Part shown: positions 7,503 through 16,241 of the stretch, one piece after another | How positions within the stretch are numbered: the first letter of the stretch is position 1 | Layout of the letters: each line of letters starts with the position of its first letter | Source of the DNA: Phenylobacterium sp. | GTDB lineage: Bacteria > Pseudomonadota > Alphaproteobacteria > Caulobacterales > Caulobacteraceae | Direction of reading: 5' to 3' | NCBI RefSeq assembly: GCF_022402485.1 | Contig: NZ_JAKRSA010000012.1 | Coordinates: 124,001-188,000, forward strand | DNA: 64,000 nucleotides | The notes under the pieces: generated by a model | The model's input: the letters and a program-made list of their open reading frames with translations, nothing else | What the model was told of the DNA's origin: nothing | Database searches by the model: none | Made by a program: the position numbers and the translations under genes

Positions 7503-9836
7503 CTAGAAGGTCATGGACGCCTCCACGCCCCAGGTGCGCGGCGGCGCGTACCAGCCGACAAAGCCCTGTGCCTGCGCGTTACCGCCCGCGGAGATGAACG
7601 CGTTGGCCGGCTGCAGTGTCTTCTGCACAAAGTAGGCTTCATCGGTAAGGTTCTTGCCGTAGGCCGAAATTCGCCAGCCGTTGGGCGAGCTGATCCCGGC
7701 GCGAAGGCCGAGCAAGGTCACGGAGGGCTGGAACGACCGCGGATCCAGTGTCGATTCCTGGAGCGTGGAGTCCGTGTAGCTGAGGTCACTGTTCACGAAC
7801 CAATCGAGACCGGTGTCCCCGATCGGGGCGTCCCATTGCGCCACGAGGCTGTAGGTCCATTCCGGGCTCTGCGATGGGGTGAGGCCAGTAAAGTTACAGG
7901 TCCCAGGTCGCGTGCCGACCGGCACCGAGCCCAGATTGTTGCACTGGCCGGCGCTGTAGTCCGTGAACTCGGCGTCCATGTAGGACAACGTCGCCTTCAG
8001 GGTCAGCGGCTGGATCGGACGAAGCGTCGCATCGGCCTCGACGCCCCGGACACGGCGGTCGCCCGCGTTTGAGACGATGAATCCCGACCCCGTCTGCGGG
8101 TTCAGCACCGAGTCCTGGAAGTCGCTGAGTTTCATCGAATAGATGTTGGCGTTGAGGATCAGCTTGCGATCGAACAGCACCGACTTGACGCCCAGCTCGT
8201 AGGTGAGCGAGGTCTCTGGACCGAACTCGACCGGAACGCCCGCGGCGGCCGATCGCGCGTTGAAGCCTCCGGTCTTGTAGCCGGACGCGGCCAGGGCATA
8301 GAGCATCACATCCGGGGCAACGTCGAACTGGGCGCCTGCCGACCAAGTGACCTTGTCCTCCTTGCGGGAGATGTCGCCCAGACGGTTGACCGGAAACACG
8401 GCCCGGGCCGCCGGCGTGGCCGTCGGGTTCACGTCGGCGATCAGGTAGCTGTCCTTGTTGTCCTTGGAGTAGCGAAGACCGCCCGTCAGGCGGAACACGT
8501 CGGTCACCCGGAATGTCCCCTGTCCAAACAGGGCGGCGCTTCGGGTGTCCTGGGTGTAGTAGAAGGTCGATACGTCGCCAACCTGGAAGCGGCGGCCAGG
8601 CGCGGGCGGGAGGACCCGGTTCGCGTGAGGACCCAGGGCGAGCCGGGTGGTGTAGGTGATCCCTTGGGAAAACAGGAACACCCCGGCGATGTAGCTGAAG
8701 CGTTGTTCCAGCGGAGAGGTGAGCCGGAACTCCTGGCTGTAGCCTTCTGAGCGCGCGAACTGCCGGCTGCCGAACGGAACCGTGGTGATCTGCGGCAGCA
8801 TGTCGGCCGCCAGATTTTTGATGTTGTCCTCGTAGCCGTTGAATGCCGTGATCGAGGTGAGCGTCAGGTCCATCGGCAGCTCGTAGTCGAACGCGATCGA
8901 CGCGCCGTAAACCTTGGTGGTGTTGTCGCCCGCTGCATCATCATCAACGATGTGATCTCTGTCGTCGAAGTTCCGGAAGGGCCGGCCTGTAGCCGCCGCC
9001 GCGGCCAGGAACCCAGCCGTCGCGATGCCGCCGACGCCGGTGGCGTCGAGGGTCTCGGCCGTGCAGCACGCCGAGTCGATGTGCGAATAGTAGGCGATAA
9101 AGTTCGCCTTCAGACGATCCGTCGGTTGCCATTTCACGCGCCCGCGGAATCCGTACTGGTCGATATTGTTGACCTCCGGCCCGGACAGGTTTTCCTCGTA
9201 CCCGTCGCGTCCCGAAGCCCAGGCCGACAGGCGGGCGGAAACGGTCTCCGAAATCCCGCCGCCGACATAACCGCCGATCGAACGGTCATCGTAGTTGCCC
9301 CCGCGAACGGTGACCATCGCTTCGAAGTCCTGGCTGGGCTCGCGCGAGGTGATATTGATCGCGCCGACCGGCGTATTGCGGCCGTACAGCGTGCCCTGCG
9401 GGCCGCGCAGGACTTCGACCATGGAGATGTCCTGCAGGTTGCTCTGGATCGGGCCGGCGGCCACGATGTAGACGCCGTCGATGAAGATGCCGACGCTGGA
9501 CTCAATGCCGGGGTTGGTGCCCGAAGTCCCGATGCCACGGACAAATATGGTCGAGTTCCGGTTGTTGTTCGACTGGGTGATGTTCACTGAAGGAATGAAG
9601 CGCGAGAGCTCGGTCACATTGCCGATCCCGGCCTTCTCAAGAAAGTCGCCGCTGACGGCGGACACCGACATCGGGACATCCTGAATGTTCTCCGCGCGCT
9701 TGTTTGCGGTGACGATCAGGGTCTCGACTTCCGCTGGCTCGTCCGCTGCATGGGTAGCAGACGCCGCCATTAGGGAAGCGACCAGAGCCAGGGCTGTGCT
9801 GGCGAACAGATTTTCGACCTTCGCTCGATAGGACAT
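7503..9836 (-). CDS. TonB-dependent outer-membrane receptor, 777 aa
   Basis: The start at 9836 is preferred over an upstream in-frame codon because GGGGAG lies about 6 nt before it and the signal peptide (ALALVASLMAASATHAAD) follows. A TonB-box-like segment (VETLIVTANKRAENIQDVP) and the plug domain (VRGIGTSGTNPGIES, VEVLRGPQGTLYGRNTP) precede a long beta-barrel ending in Phe (EASMTF). Such receptors import scarce large or hydrophobic compounds at the expense of the proton motive force. It shares plug motifs with the receptor at 36,172. Two operator-like palindromes lie 44-80 bp upstream, and the sulfatase gene follows directly. Confidence 0.92.
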   Translation of the reverse strand: MSYRAKVENLFASTALALVASLMAASATHAADEPAEVETLIVTANKRAENIQDVPMSVSAVSGDFLEKAGIGNVTELSRFIPSVNITQSNNNRNSTIFVRGIGTSGTNPGIESSVGIFIDGVYIVAAGPIQSNLQDISMVEVLRGPQGTLYGRNTPVGAINITSREPSQDFEAMVTVRGGNYDDRSIGGYVGGGISETVSARLSAWASGRDGYEENLSGPEVNNIDQYGFRGRVKWQPTDRLKANFIAYYSHIDSACCTAETLDATGVGGIATAGFLAAAAATGRPFRNFDDRDHIVDDDAAGDNTTKVYGASIAFDYELPMDLTLTSITAFNGYEDNIKNLAADMLPQITTVPFGSRQFARSEGYSQEFRLTSPLEQRFSYIAGVFLFSQGITYTTRLALGPHANRVLPPAPGRRFQVGDVSTFYYTQDTRSAALFGQGTFRVTDVFRLTGGLRYSKDNKDSYLIADVNPTATPAARAVFPVNRLGDISRKEDKVTWSAGAQFDVAPDVMLYALAASGYKTGGFNARSAAAGVPVEFGPETSLTYELGVKSVLFDRKLILNANIYSMKLSDFQDSVLNPQTGSGFIVSNAGDRRVRGVEADATLRPIQPLTLKATLSYMDAEFTDYSAGQCNNLGSVPVGTRPGTCNFTGLTPSQSPEWTYSLVAQWDAPIGDTGLDWFVNSDLSYTDSTLQESTLDPRSFQPSVTLLGLRAGISSPNGWRISAYGKNLTDEAYFVQKTLQPANAFISAGGNAQAQGFVGWYAPPRTWGVEASMTF

Positions 9837-9879
9837 CTCTACTCCCCGCTTTGACGTTTTTTGTTGAACTACGGTATGT

Positions 9880-9893
9880 GAATTTAAATTCCG
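9880..9893. promoter_or_regulatory. Candidate operator 1 upstream of TonB receptor
   Basis: GAAT-TTAA-ATTCCG forms a dyad with the GAAY-N4-ATTCCG consensus. It lies 44 bp upstream of the receptor start at 9,836 and 9 bp from a second copy, which would suit cooperative TetR binding over the promoter. Confidence 0.5.
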
Positions 9894-9902
9894 ATTCAAT
9901 CA

Positions 9903-9916
9903 GAACCATGATTCCT
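9903..9916. promoter_or_regulatory. Candidate operator 2 upstream of TonB receptor
   Basis: GAAC-CATG-ATTCCT is the second of two closely spaced dyads before the receptor gene. The same left half and right half occur upstream of the ligase at 25,949. Confidence 0.5.
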
Positions 9917-10067
9917 GTAGTGTCAATACCGGTCTGGAGAGATCCCTTGCGCGCCGCCCGATGTCGGTTCGGGCCTCGAACCGGACCGGATACGCTCGCC
10001 GCGACGAGCCTGGCCTCGAGATGGAGGACCGCCAATAGCGTCAGCATCCGGCAGCTGCAGCGGTGTT

Positions 10068-10095
10068 GGACCCCCAAAGACCTTATCGGGGGTCC
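10068..10095 (-). terminator. Possible hairpin terminator after the MDR gene
   Basis: GGACCCCC and GGGGGTCC form a perfect 8-bp stem with a 12-nt loop, in the 392-bp gap between the MDR gene (ends 10,229, minus strand) and the TonB receptor start. No clear U-run follows, so this may be a structure or repeat rather than an intrinsic terminator. The neighbouring 10,102-10,135 carries a CCCTCTCCCGGAAGGG repeat-like stretch; the rest of the gap shows nothing coding. Confidence 0.3.
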
Positions 10096-10228
10096 CCTCG
10101 CCCTCTCCCGGAAGGGTGCGCCAAACTGAAGGGGTAGAGGGTTTTCGGATGGCCGCCAGGCGACCCGCGCGCGCGGGCTGACCGATCGTACTGGAGCCAG
10201 GCCTGTGTTTGTGGCGCCCGGACGCTGC

Positions 10229-11365
10229 TTATGATCGCGCAGGATTGATCAGATACTTCTCGCCCGTGCGCTTGCGGTGATAGGCGGCGATCACCTCCGG
10301 ACGCAGTGCGTCGCGCAGGGATATTTCCGAGGTATAGTTACTGGCAAAGGTAGACGTCAGCTCGTCGACCACCCGTCGCCGCAAACTCTTTACACGATCC
10401 GGACCCGCCTTCGCCAGGAACCCCGTCAGGATCCAGCCTCCCACACCCCAGGCCATGCCGTAGTCACGGAGCAACTCCGTGGGCCCGGTCGCAAGACCGC
10501 CATAGATGTAGACTTGCTTATGGACACTTGATCCATAACGGCTGTAGGCGCCGCTGGCAGCCTGTGCCCGTTCCATCCCGGACAGTATCTGGCTTGTCAG
10601 ACGGCCTCCACCAACGGCGTCGAACGCAAGGGTTGCACCCGTCGCGGTCAGGGCTGCGACAAGGTCCTGCGTGAAGGTCGGACTTCCCGTATTCACAATA
10701 TGCCGCGCGCCGATTTGCCTCAAGAGGCCAGCCTGCGCGTCGCTGCGCACAATGTTCACCAGCTGGACATCATCGCGAAGGCAGATCCGGTTCAGTATCT
10801 GACCGAGGTTCGAGGCCGCCGCTGTATGCACCAGCGCCCGATGGCCTTCCATACGCATGGTCTCGATCATGCCGAGCGCAGTCATGGGGTTGGCAAAGCA
10901 AGAAGCGCCCTCGGAAGCCGCCGTTCCGTTTGGCAGGACCAGCACATCGGCCGTACGATGCACGCGATACTCGGCGAACATCGCCCCGCCAAAGACTGCC
11001 ACCATCCTTCCGACAAGCGCCTGGGAGGCCTCGTCATTCCCCGCCGCAATCACGGTCCCCGCGCCCTCGACGCCCACGGCGAGGGACTGGCCAATCCGCC
11101 CCCTGACTCCCGTCAGCAGCGAAGCCGGTATCGCCGCAGTCGTTTTGCCGACTGTAACCTTGAGCGTCGACAGATCCGCCGGGCCCAGCAGCAGGCCAAG
11201 GTCACCGGGGTTGATCGGCGCCGCCTGCACGCGAATGAGCACTTCGCCATCTCTAGGGGCCTGAACCGGAATATCCGCAAGCGAAAGCTCCAGGACCCCC
11301 TCCGCCGTGATCAGTGACCGGAGTTGCAGACCGGAGGCAGGTAGCGTTGAGGGCCGCATGCTCAT
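10229..11365 (-). CDS. Zinc-independent MDR-family alcohol dehydrogenase/quinone reductase-like protein
   Basis: The 378-residue product has a GroES-like N-terminal domain (VLIRVQAAPINPGDLGLLLG, VGVEGAGTV) and a Rossmann domain with a nucleotide-binding AAASNLGQ stretch, then FDAVGGGRL. No cysteine-rich structural zinc lobe or catalytic zinc ligands are apparent, so a quinone-oxidoreductase or enoyl-reductase type member of the medium-chain family is more likely than a zinc alcohol dehydrogenase. NADPH-dependent reduction of an unsaturated ketone or CoA-free intermediate is plausible. It follows the small secreted protein gene by 9 bp in the same direction. Confidence 0.8.
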   Translation of the reverse strand: MSMRPSTLPASGLQLRSLITAEGVLELSLADIPVQAPRDGEVLIRVQAAPINPGDLGLLLGPADLSTLKVTVGKTTAAIPASLLTGVRGRIGQSLAVGVEGAGTVIAAGNDEASQALVGRMVAVFGGAMFAEYRVHRTADVLVLPNGTAASEGASCFANPMTALGMIETMRMEGHRALVHTAAASNLGQILNRICLRDDVQLVNIVRSDAQAGLLRQIGARHIVNTGSPTFTQDLVAALTATGATLAFDAVGGGRLTSQILSGMERAQAASGAYSRYGSSVHKQVYIYGGLATGPTELLRDYGMAWGVGGWILTGFLAKAGPDRVKSLRRRVVDELTSTFASNYTSEISLRDALRPEVIAAYHRKRTGEKYLINPARS

Positions 11366-11374
11366 CGCCCGTGG

Positions 11375-11959
11375 CTATTCCGGACGGGTGTAGGAGTCGT
11401 TGGGTCCGCCGATGCGTTCGAGCCGCATCCTGCCATAGTCCGGCCGGGTCCAGATCATCAGGCCCTCAGGGTCAAGCCACCGTCGGACCTCGACACCGGG
11501 CTGGCTCTTGGGGCGCAGGATGAACACGCCGTTCTCATAGCTGGCGATGGCGAGGATCGGCGTCTTGAAGTCGCGCACCGAAACGTCGCGCACAGCGTTC
11601 TTCTCGGTCCCGTCGGCCCTGGCGTCGGCGATCTGGCCGCTACCCATATCGACAATACGGTCGCCGCATTGCTCGATCCGTTCGGCATAGTTGTAGAGGT
11701 GCTCACCCTTTTGGGGCGGCTTTCCATTGTGGTCGATGATACGCCAGATCCCCCGCAGGTCCGGCGCGCCGCTTACCAACGGCTCGGTACACGTGGCGAG
11801 CACCGGCGCCGGAAAGGTGCGCCCCCATCCGTTGGGTCCGGGTGGCGTATGGGCGACGGGAATGTCGCTCGCGAGTACAGGCTTTCCGGCAGGCTCCGCC
11901 ATGGCGCCAAAGGCGAGGGCAATGAAGGCTCCCGCGAGCATATAAGGTCGCAAAATCAT
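11375..11959 (-). CDS. Secreted protein of unknown function, 194 aa
   Basis: ATG 11959 is chosen because GGGAGGG lies about 6 nt upstream; a longer frame begins at 11,983. A signal peptide (YMLAGAFIALAFGAMA) is followed by a soluble domain with APDLRGIWRI, YAERIEQCGDRIVD and RPDYGRMRLERI. I do not recognise a named domain; the short beta-rich pattern with a GxW near its start recalls lipocalin-like periplasmic proteins. It is the first gene of a two-gene unit with the MDR reductase, 48 bp downstream of a candidate operator. Confidence 0.65.
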   Translation of the reverse strand: MILRPYMLAGAFIALAFGAMAEPAGKPVLASDIPVAHTPPGPNGWGRTFPAPVLATCTEPLVSGAPDLRGIWRIIDHNGKPPQKGEHLYNYAERIEQCGDRIVDMGSGQIADARADGTEKNAVRDVSVRDFKTPILAIASYENGVFILRPKSQPGVEVRRWLDPEGLMIWTRPDYGRMRLERIGGPNDSYTRPE

Positions 11960-12006
11960 GATTTCCCTCCCGGAGAACGCCAAACATCACAAGTAGCAAT
12001 AATTGC

Positions 12007-12020
12007 GAATCATTATCCCG
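12007..12020. promoter_or_regulatory. Candidate operator upstream of secreted protein/MDR unit
   Basis: GAAT-CATT-ATCCCG matches the island palindrome with one change in the right half. It lies 48 bp before the secreted-protein start at 11,959. Confidence 0.45.
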
Positions 12021-12077
12021 GTTTGATTTATTTTGCAAGTGTTTTCTGAATCCGCGTTGGCCGGTGCCTCAGCCGAC

Positions 12078-12149
12078 TTAGTAGACGTACTCGTCTTTCA
12101 GCGTCTGGGGTTCGGCGAGGGTATGGTCGAGCATGACCGGAGACTGGCC
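12078..12149 (-). pseudogene. C-terminal fragment of a sulfatase
   Basis: The last 23 codons and stop of a sulfatase are preserved: [15 protein letters not shown] and DEYVY, nearly the same as the end of the intact sulfatase at 15,299 ([20 protein letters not shown]). Upstream of this the homology stops abruptly at an istB fragment, so the rest of the gene was deleted in or after an insertion event. Confidence 0.75.
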
Positions 12150-12156
12150 CACCGTG

Positions 12157-12324
12157 TTCGGCGACCCCAAAGTGACCACCGCACTCCTCGAGCGGCTCAA
12201 CCACCACTGCGACATCGTCAAGACAGGCAACGATAGCTGGCGGCTCAGACACCGCAATATCAGCTCGCCCGCCAAGTTATCCAAAGATCCAAACTCACCC
12301 CACACCCCCACTTGGCGCAGCTAA
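12157..12324 (+). pseudogene. IS21-family istB ATPase, C-terminal remnant
   Basis: The frame contains [18 protein letters not shown] and [13 protein letters not shown], the conserved C-terminal end of IstB helper ATPases (GDP..TTALLDRL.HHC). The Walker motifs and the whole istA gene are missing. It abuts the sulfatase C-terminal fragment, marking an old IS21-type insertion followed by deletion. Confidence 0.7.
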
Positions 12325-12501
12325 ACTGCCTGTGGTCACCCAGTGGCGATGCTCTGCGCATGTTGATGCCGACGCGCCTCGCTGCTGATCCGTGCTTGAA
12401 AAAGAGAGGTCCTTAATGGGTGGCGAAAGGGGGTCCCAATTGCGCGGCGTTTAACATGCCAGCACCCCCCTGCACCTAACGGCCCGAAATATAGTAGCGG
12501 T

Positions 12502-12696
12502 CTAGCAGATCGGTCCATCTTCGGCGCCGACGTATAAAACGATAATCAGCGCGAGCTCTTCGTGCAGACGAGAGTCATCGAAGGAGTACGACCTCGGTCT
12601 ATGCAGCATGCTGGAAAGGGTATGAATATGCATCATGCGAATGGCCAGATGAGCCGCATCTCCGCTGCGAGGATCAACTTCGATCTCGCTCAACAT
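12502..12696 (-). other. Unrecognised 64-codon fragment, possibly truncated regulator
   Basis: From ATG 12696 the frame reads IEVDPRSGDAAHLAIRMMH then SFDDSRLHEELALIIVLYVG before TAG. The regular amphipathic pattern looks like the N-terminal helices of a winged-helix regulator, but no DNA-binding motif remains and I do not recognise the family. The start coincides with the broken end of the IS630 transposase. About 175 bp on its low-coordinate side shows no coding signal. Confidence 0.25.
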
Positions 12697-13183
12697 AGAG
12701 ACCGACGATGTCGCAGACCCTGGCGGCGAAAGTGGGGTCGTGGGACAGCTTGAAGGTGCGGATGCGGTAGGGTGGCAGGCCATGGGCACGCCAGATGCGC
12801 TGGACCGAGGTCAGGCTGACGCCGGCGACCTGAGCCATGACTAGGCCGGTCCAGTGGGTGGTCTCGCTAGGCGGCTCGCCCAGGTTCAGGGCGACGATCC
12901 CATCGGCCACCTCGTAGGCCAGCTTGGGTATCCGCGACGGTCGAGTCTTGTCGAGCAGCAGGCCCTCAACCCCAGCCTCCATGAACCGCACTCGCCAGCG
13001 CCAGACCGCCGTCTTGCTGACACCCGCCAGGGACATGATCTTCAACGTGCCCAGTCCATCGGCCGTCGCCAGCACGATCTTGGCGCGTCAGACATGCTTC
13101 TGGGGGTTGTTGCGGTCATCGACGATCGCCCGCAGGCGCTTGCGATCGGTCGGGCTCAGATGGACGGTGATGCCAGTGCGCAT
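12695..13183 (-). pseudogene. IS630-family transposase, nonsense-broken and 3'-truncated
   Basis: The frame starts at ATG 13183 (RTGITVHLSPTDRKRLRAIV), reaches TGA at 13,088-13,090 where KHVWRAK would need Trp, and continues with IVLATADGLGTL, then the helix-turn-helix SLAGVSKTAVWRWRVRFME and HGLPPYRIRTFKLSHDP. Homology ends at GLYVE, so the DDE catalytic domain is missing. IS630 elements insert at TA. This copy is dead by both a stop codon and truncation. Confidence 0.8.
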
Positions 13184-13542
13184 CGCAAATAATCGCACCG
13201 ACAAAGAGCCATTTGAATACCACAAAAGACTCTTATGGCACCTTCAATCCACTATTCATCAGAATATTCTGTTGCCTTTATTATTTCAGGCAGTAGATAT
13301 TTCCTACGGAAACGACGAAGTACGACGCTATGGATACATCTTCGGCAACGATCTATATCGACCGCTGATCAACATCATCGATTTAAAGCGAAAATTGAGC
13401 GCATTACACTGACAAAACTTGTCAAAGTGCATCTTAGGTTGTTCTGAGACACCATTTCGAGCTCTGATAGTATAACTTGGAGGCTGAGGCGGGCGGCGAT
13501 ATCGGCCCAGGCGAATAATCATACAACGCTTACATGTTGCAT
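13184..13542. other. AT-rich non-coding stretch
   Basis: About 360 bp between the IS630 fragment and the sulfatase promoter region are clearly richer in A+T than anything around them. Short open frames occur on both strands but none has a recognisable domain, a good ribosome binding site or the GC-rich third positions of the neighbours. It may be foreign DNA brought with the transposon. Confidence 0.4.
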
Positions 13543-13554
13543 GAATAAGAATTC
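13543..13554. promoter_or_regulatory. Candidate operator upstream of second sulfatase
   Basis: GAAT-AAGA-ATTC is a dyad of the island type without the CCG extension, about 100 bp before the sulfatase start; a further AATTC follows at once. It is a weaker match. Confidence 0.35.
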
Positions 13555-13652
13555 TAATTCACTTGTGACAGGGGCAGACCGTACTGTCACGGCCAATGGC
13601 AGGAGACCTGACGCCACGCCTGACCGATGGTGTTGCGATGGAAAGACCGAAC

Positions 13653-15299
13653 ATGGCTCTGACAATACGTCGATGGTCACTTGGGTTCGCCGGAATGGCG
13701 GCCTGCATCCTGACCGCCCTCGCCCTACCGGGGGCCATGGCCCAGGCTCCCGCGGGGGCGGCGGCCTTCGGCCCCCGGGTCGTGGGACCGACCATAGAGA
13801 ACACTTGGCAGCAGGGCCCTGAGAAGCGGCCACCTATTCGGCACCAGCCCAATATCGTCCTGATCGTCGCCGACGACCTTGGCTACAACGATCTGACGTT
13901 CGCGGACGGCGGCGTGGCGGGCGGGTCCGTCCCGACCACCAACATCGACTCCCTCGCCCGGGAAGGCGTCAACTTCGCCCAGGGCTACACCGGCCATGCC
14001 ACCTGCGCGCCCTCCCGGGCGGCGATCCTAACGGGCCGCTACCCCACGCGCTACGGCTTCGAGTTCACGCCTGCGCCGGCCAACCTCGGCAAGAGCATGC
14101 GCTCGTTCAACTACGGCATACGAAACGGCGTGTCGTTTCCAGAACGGGAGAAGGACAGCATACCATTCACGAAGATGGGGCTGCCGCAGAGTGAGATCAC
14201 CCTGGCCCAGGTGTTGCAGGGTGAGGGCTACCATACGCTGCATCTCGGAAAGTGGCACCTGGGCGAGTCGCCGGAGTTCGAGGCCACTCGACGCGGCTTC
14301 TCCGAAAGCCTGCTTACAAGTGGCTCGATTTACCTGCCTGCGGACGACCCCCGCGCCGTCAACTCCATGCAGCCGTTCGACCCCATTGACCGCTTCTTGT
14401 GGCAGTCGATGCCATTCTACGCCCAGAAGGACGGCGGCCCGGGTTTCCGGCCCCCGAGCTACCTCACCGACTACCTGACGGACGAGGCGGTCAAGGCCAT
14501 CCACGCCAATCGCAACCGCCCCTTCTTCCTCTATCTCGCCTACAACGCGCCGCACACGCCGCTGCAGGCCACCAAGGCTGACTACGACGCCCTGTCGCAC
14601 ATCACGGACCACCGCATGCGGGTCTACGCCGCCATGATCCGGGCCCTGGACCGAGGCGTCGGGCGCGTCCTGCAACAACTCGAGGAAGAGGGCCTTACCC
14701 AGGACACCCTGGTTATCTTCACCAGCGACAACGGCGGGGCCGGCTACCTGGGCCTTCCCGAGGTCAACAGGCCGTTCCGAGGCTGGAAGCTGACATTCTT
14801 CGAGGGCGGCGTCCGAACGCCCTATTTCATGCGCTGGCCTTCGACGATCCCGGCCGGGATCACCTACCGGGCACCCGTCTCGCACTTCGACATCTTCGCC
14901 ACAGCGGTGGCCGCGGCGAACGCGCGCCTGCCCGCTGGGCGCTTGATCGACGGGGTCGACCTGGTCCCCTACGTCAAGGGTCGCGCACGAGGTCGGCCGC
15001 ACGAGATGCTGTTCTGGAAGAACGCCAGCTACCAGGCCGTCCGGGCCGGGGACTGGAAGCTACAGGTGGCGGACCGGCCCGAGAAGGAGTGGCTCTACGA
15101 CCTCTCGGTGGACCCCACGGAGCGCGTGAACCTTGCATCGACAAGGCCCGACAAGGTCGCCGAGCTGAAGCGATATCTGGCCGCTCACAATGCGACGCAG
15201 GCCGAGCCGCTGTGGCCCCAGCTCGGCCAGTCGCCAGTTACGGTGGACCACACTCTGGCGGAGCCCCAGGAGGAGACCCAGGAGTACGTCTACTGGTGA
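13653..15299 (+). CDS. Periplasmic arylsulfatase-type sulfatase, 548 aa
   Basis: ATG 13653 is preferred (GGAAAG about 8 nt upstream, signal peptide GMAACILTALALPGAMAQA follows); ATG 13638 is possible. The metal motif IVADDLGYND is at about residues 71-80 and the formylglycine signature is Cys118 in CAPSRAAILTGRYPTR. GKWHLG, FTSDNGGAGY and DPTERVNLA complete the family pattern, so it should hydrolyse sulfate esters after Cys-to-formylglycine maturation. It is closely similar to the sulfatase at 5,760 throughout, and its C-terminus almost equals the fragment at 12,078. It stands alone, convergent with the broken yghU-like gene 41 bp downstream. Confidence 0.9.
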   Translation: MALTIRRWSLGFAGMAACILTALALPGAMAQAPAGAAAFGPRVVGPTIENTWQQGPEKRPPIRHQPNIVLIVADDLGYNDLTFADGGVAGGSVPTTNIDSLAREGVNFAQGYTGHATCAPSRAAILTGRYPTRYGFEFTPAPANLGKSMRSFNYGIRNGVSFPEREKDSIPFTKMGLPQSEITLAQVLQGEGYHTLHLGKWHLGESPEFEATRRGFSESLLTSGSIYLPADDPRAVNSMQPFDPIDRFLWQSMPFYAQKDGGPGFRPPSYLTDYLTDEAVKAIHANRNRPFFLYLAYNAPHTPLQATKADYDALSHITDHRMRVYAAMIRALDRGVGRVLQQLEEEGLTQDTLVIFTSDNGGAGYLGLPEVNRPFRGWKLTFFEGGVRTPYFMRWPSTIPAGITYRAPVSHFDIFATAVAAANARLPAGRLIDGVDLVPYVKGRARGRPHEMLFWKNASYQAVRAGDWKLQVADRPEKEWLYDLSVDPTERVNLASTRPDKVAELKRYLAAHNATQAEPLWPQLGQSPVTVDHTLAEPQEETQEYVYW

Positions 15300-15340
15300 C
15301 GCGAACCTGGCGACCTGGGGCGCGTCACGCCACCGCCGGC

Positions 15341-16187
15341 TCAGCCGGGCGCTACCAGCTTTTCCTGGGTCCTCAGCTCGAAGTCGCTGGCGTCGTGGCG
15401 CTCTCGCAACTGAGTGGAAGGCTCACCCCAGGTGCGGTTGACGATCCGCCCGCGCTTCTCCGCCGGCCGCTGAGCGATGGCGTCCACCCAGCGGACGACG
15501 TTCTTATACTCTTGACCTGCAGGAACGCCTCCGCCCCATAGAGCGAGCCCTTGGCCAAGCCTCCGTACCAAGGCCAGACGGAGATGTCGGCCACGGTGCA
15601 GTCCTCGCCGGCCAGGTACTCGCTCTCGGCGAGGCACCGCTTCACATACATGGCGTAGCGAGCGATAGCGTATTCGATCTTGCCGAGCGCATAGGCGTGG
15701 AAGCGGCCGAAGCCACACCCGAGGTAGGGGGCGGTGCCCATCTGCCAGAAGAGCCGGGAGAGGCATTCGGCGCGGGACGCAGGCTCGGTGAGCAGGAACG
15801 CCCAGTACTTTTCCGCCAGGTGCATCAGAATCGCGCCGGACTTGAACACCCGGACCGGAGTAGGGCCGCTGCGGTCCAGGAGGGCGGGGGTCTTTAAGTT
15901 GGGGTTCACCGCCACGAAGCCAGAGCCGAACTGGTCGCCCTCGTTGATGCGTATAAGCCATGCATCGTACTCCGCGCCGGTATGACCCTGGGCCAGCGAC
16001 TCTTCCAGCATGACCGTCGCGCGCCATTGGATGTGGCCAGGGAGTAGAGCTGCAGCGGGTGGCGTTCGTCGGGCAGGTCCTTGTCATGGGTCGGGCCGGC
16101 GAAGGGGCGGTTGATGTTGGCGAAGCGGCCTCCGCTCTCCTTGTTCCAGGTCCGGATCCAGGGTGGCGTGTAGGCGGGGTGGCTCAT
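15341..16187 (-). pseudogene. YghU-type glutathione transferase with two frameshifts
   Basis: The start at ATG 16187 (WIRTWNKESGGRFANINRPF, HPLQLYSLATSNG) changes frame at about 16,012-16,022. It continues with MLEESLAQGHTGAEYDAWLI and DISVWPWYGG, then shifts again at about 15,515-15,525 and ends EYKNVVRWVDAIAQRPAEKR and ERHDASDFE. The order and spacing are those of E. coli YghU, a nu-class GST/disulfide reductase of about 290 residues. Each shift is a net single base. It is part of a run of four decayed minus-strand genes downstream of the MFS transporter. Confidence 0.8.
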
Positions 16188-16241
16188 GATGTCTTCTCTT
16201 TCATCAGGGCTCGGCCGGCGCGGCAGGTCCATCTCGCCCCA

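Noticed and set aside
12924..13412. Open frame extending from the IS630 remnant into the AT-rich region
   Set aside because: Its first half is antisense to the transposase and its second half has no recognisable family, ribosome binding site or neighbouring support.
13328..13522. Small frames in the AT-rich stretch
   Set aside because: No domain, no ribosome binding site and composition unlike coding DNA of this genome.
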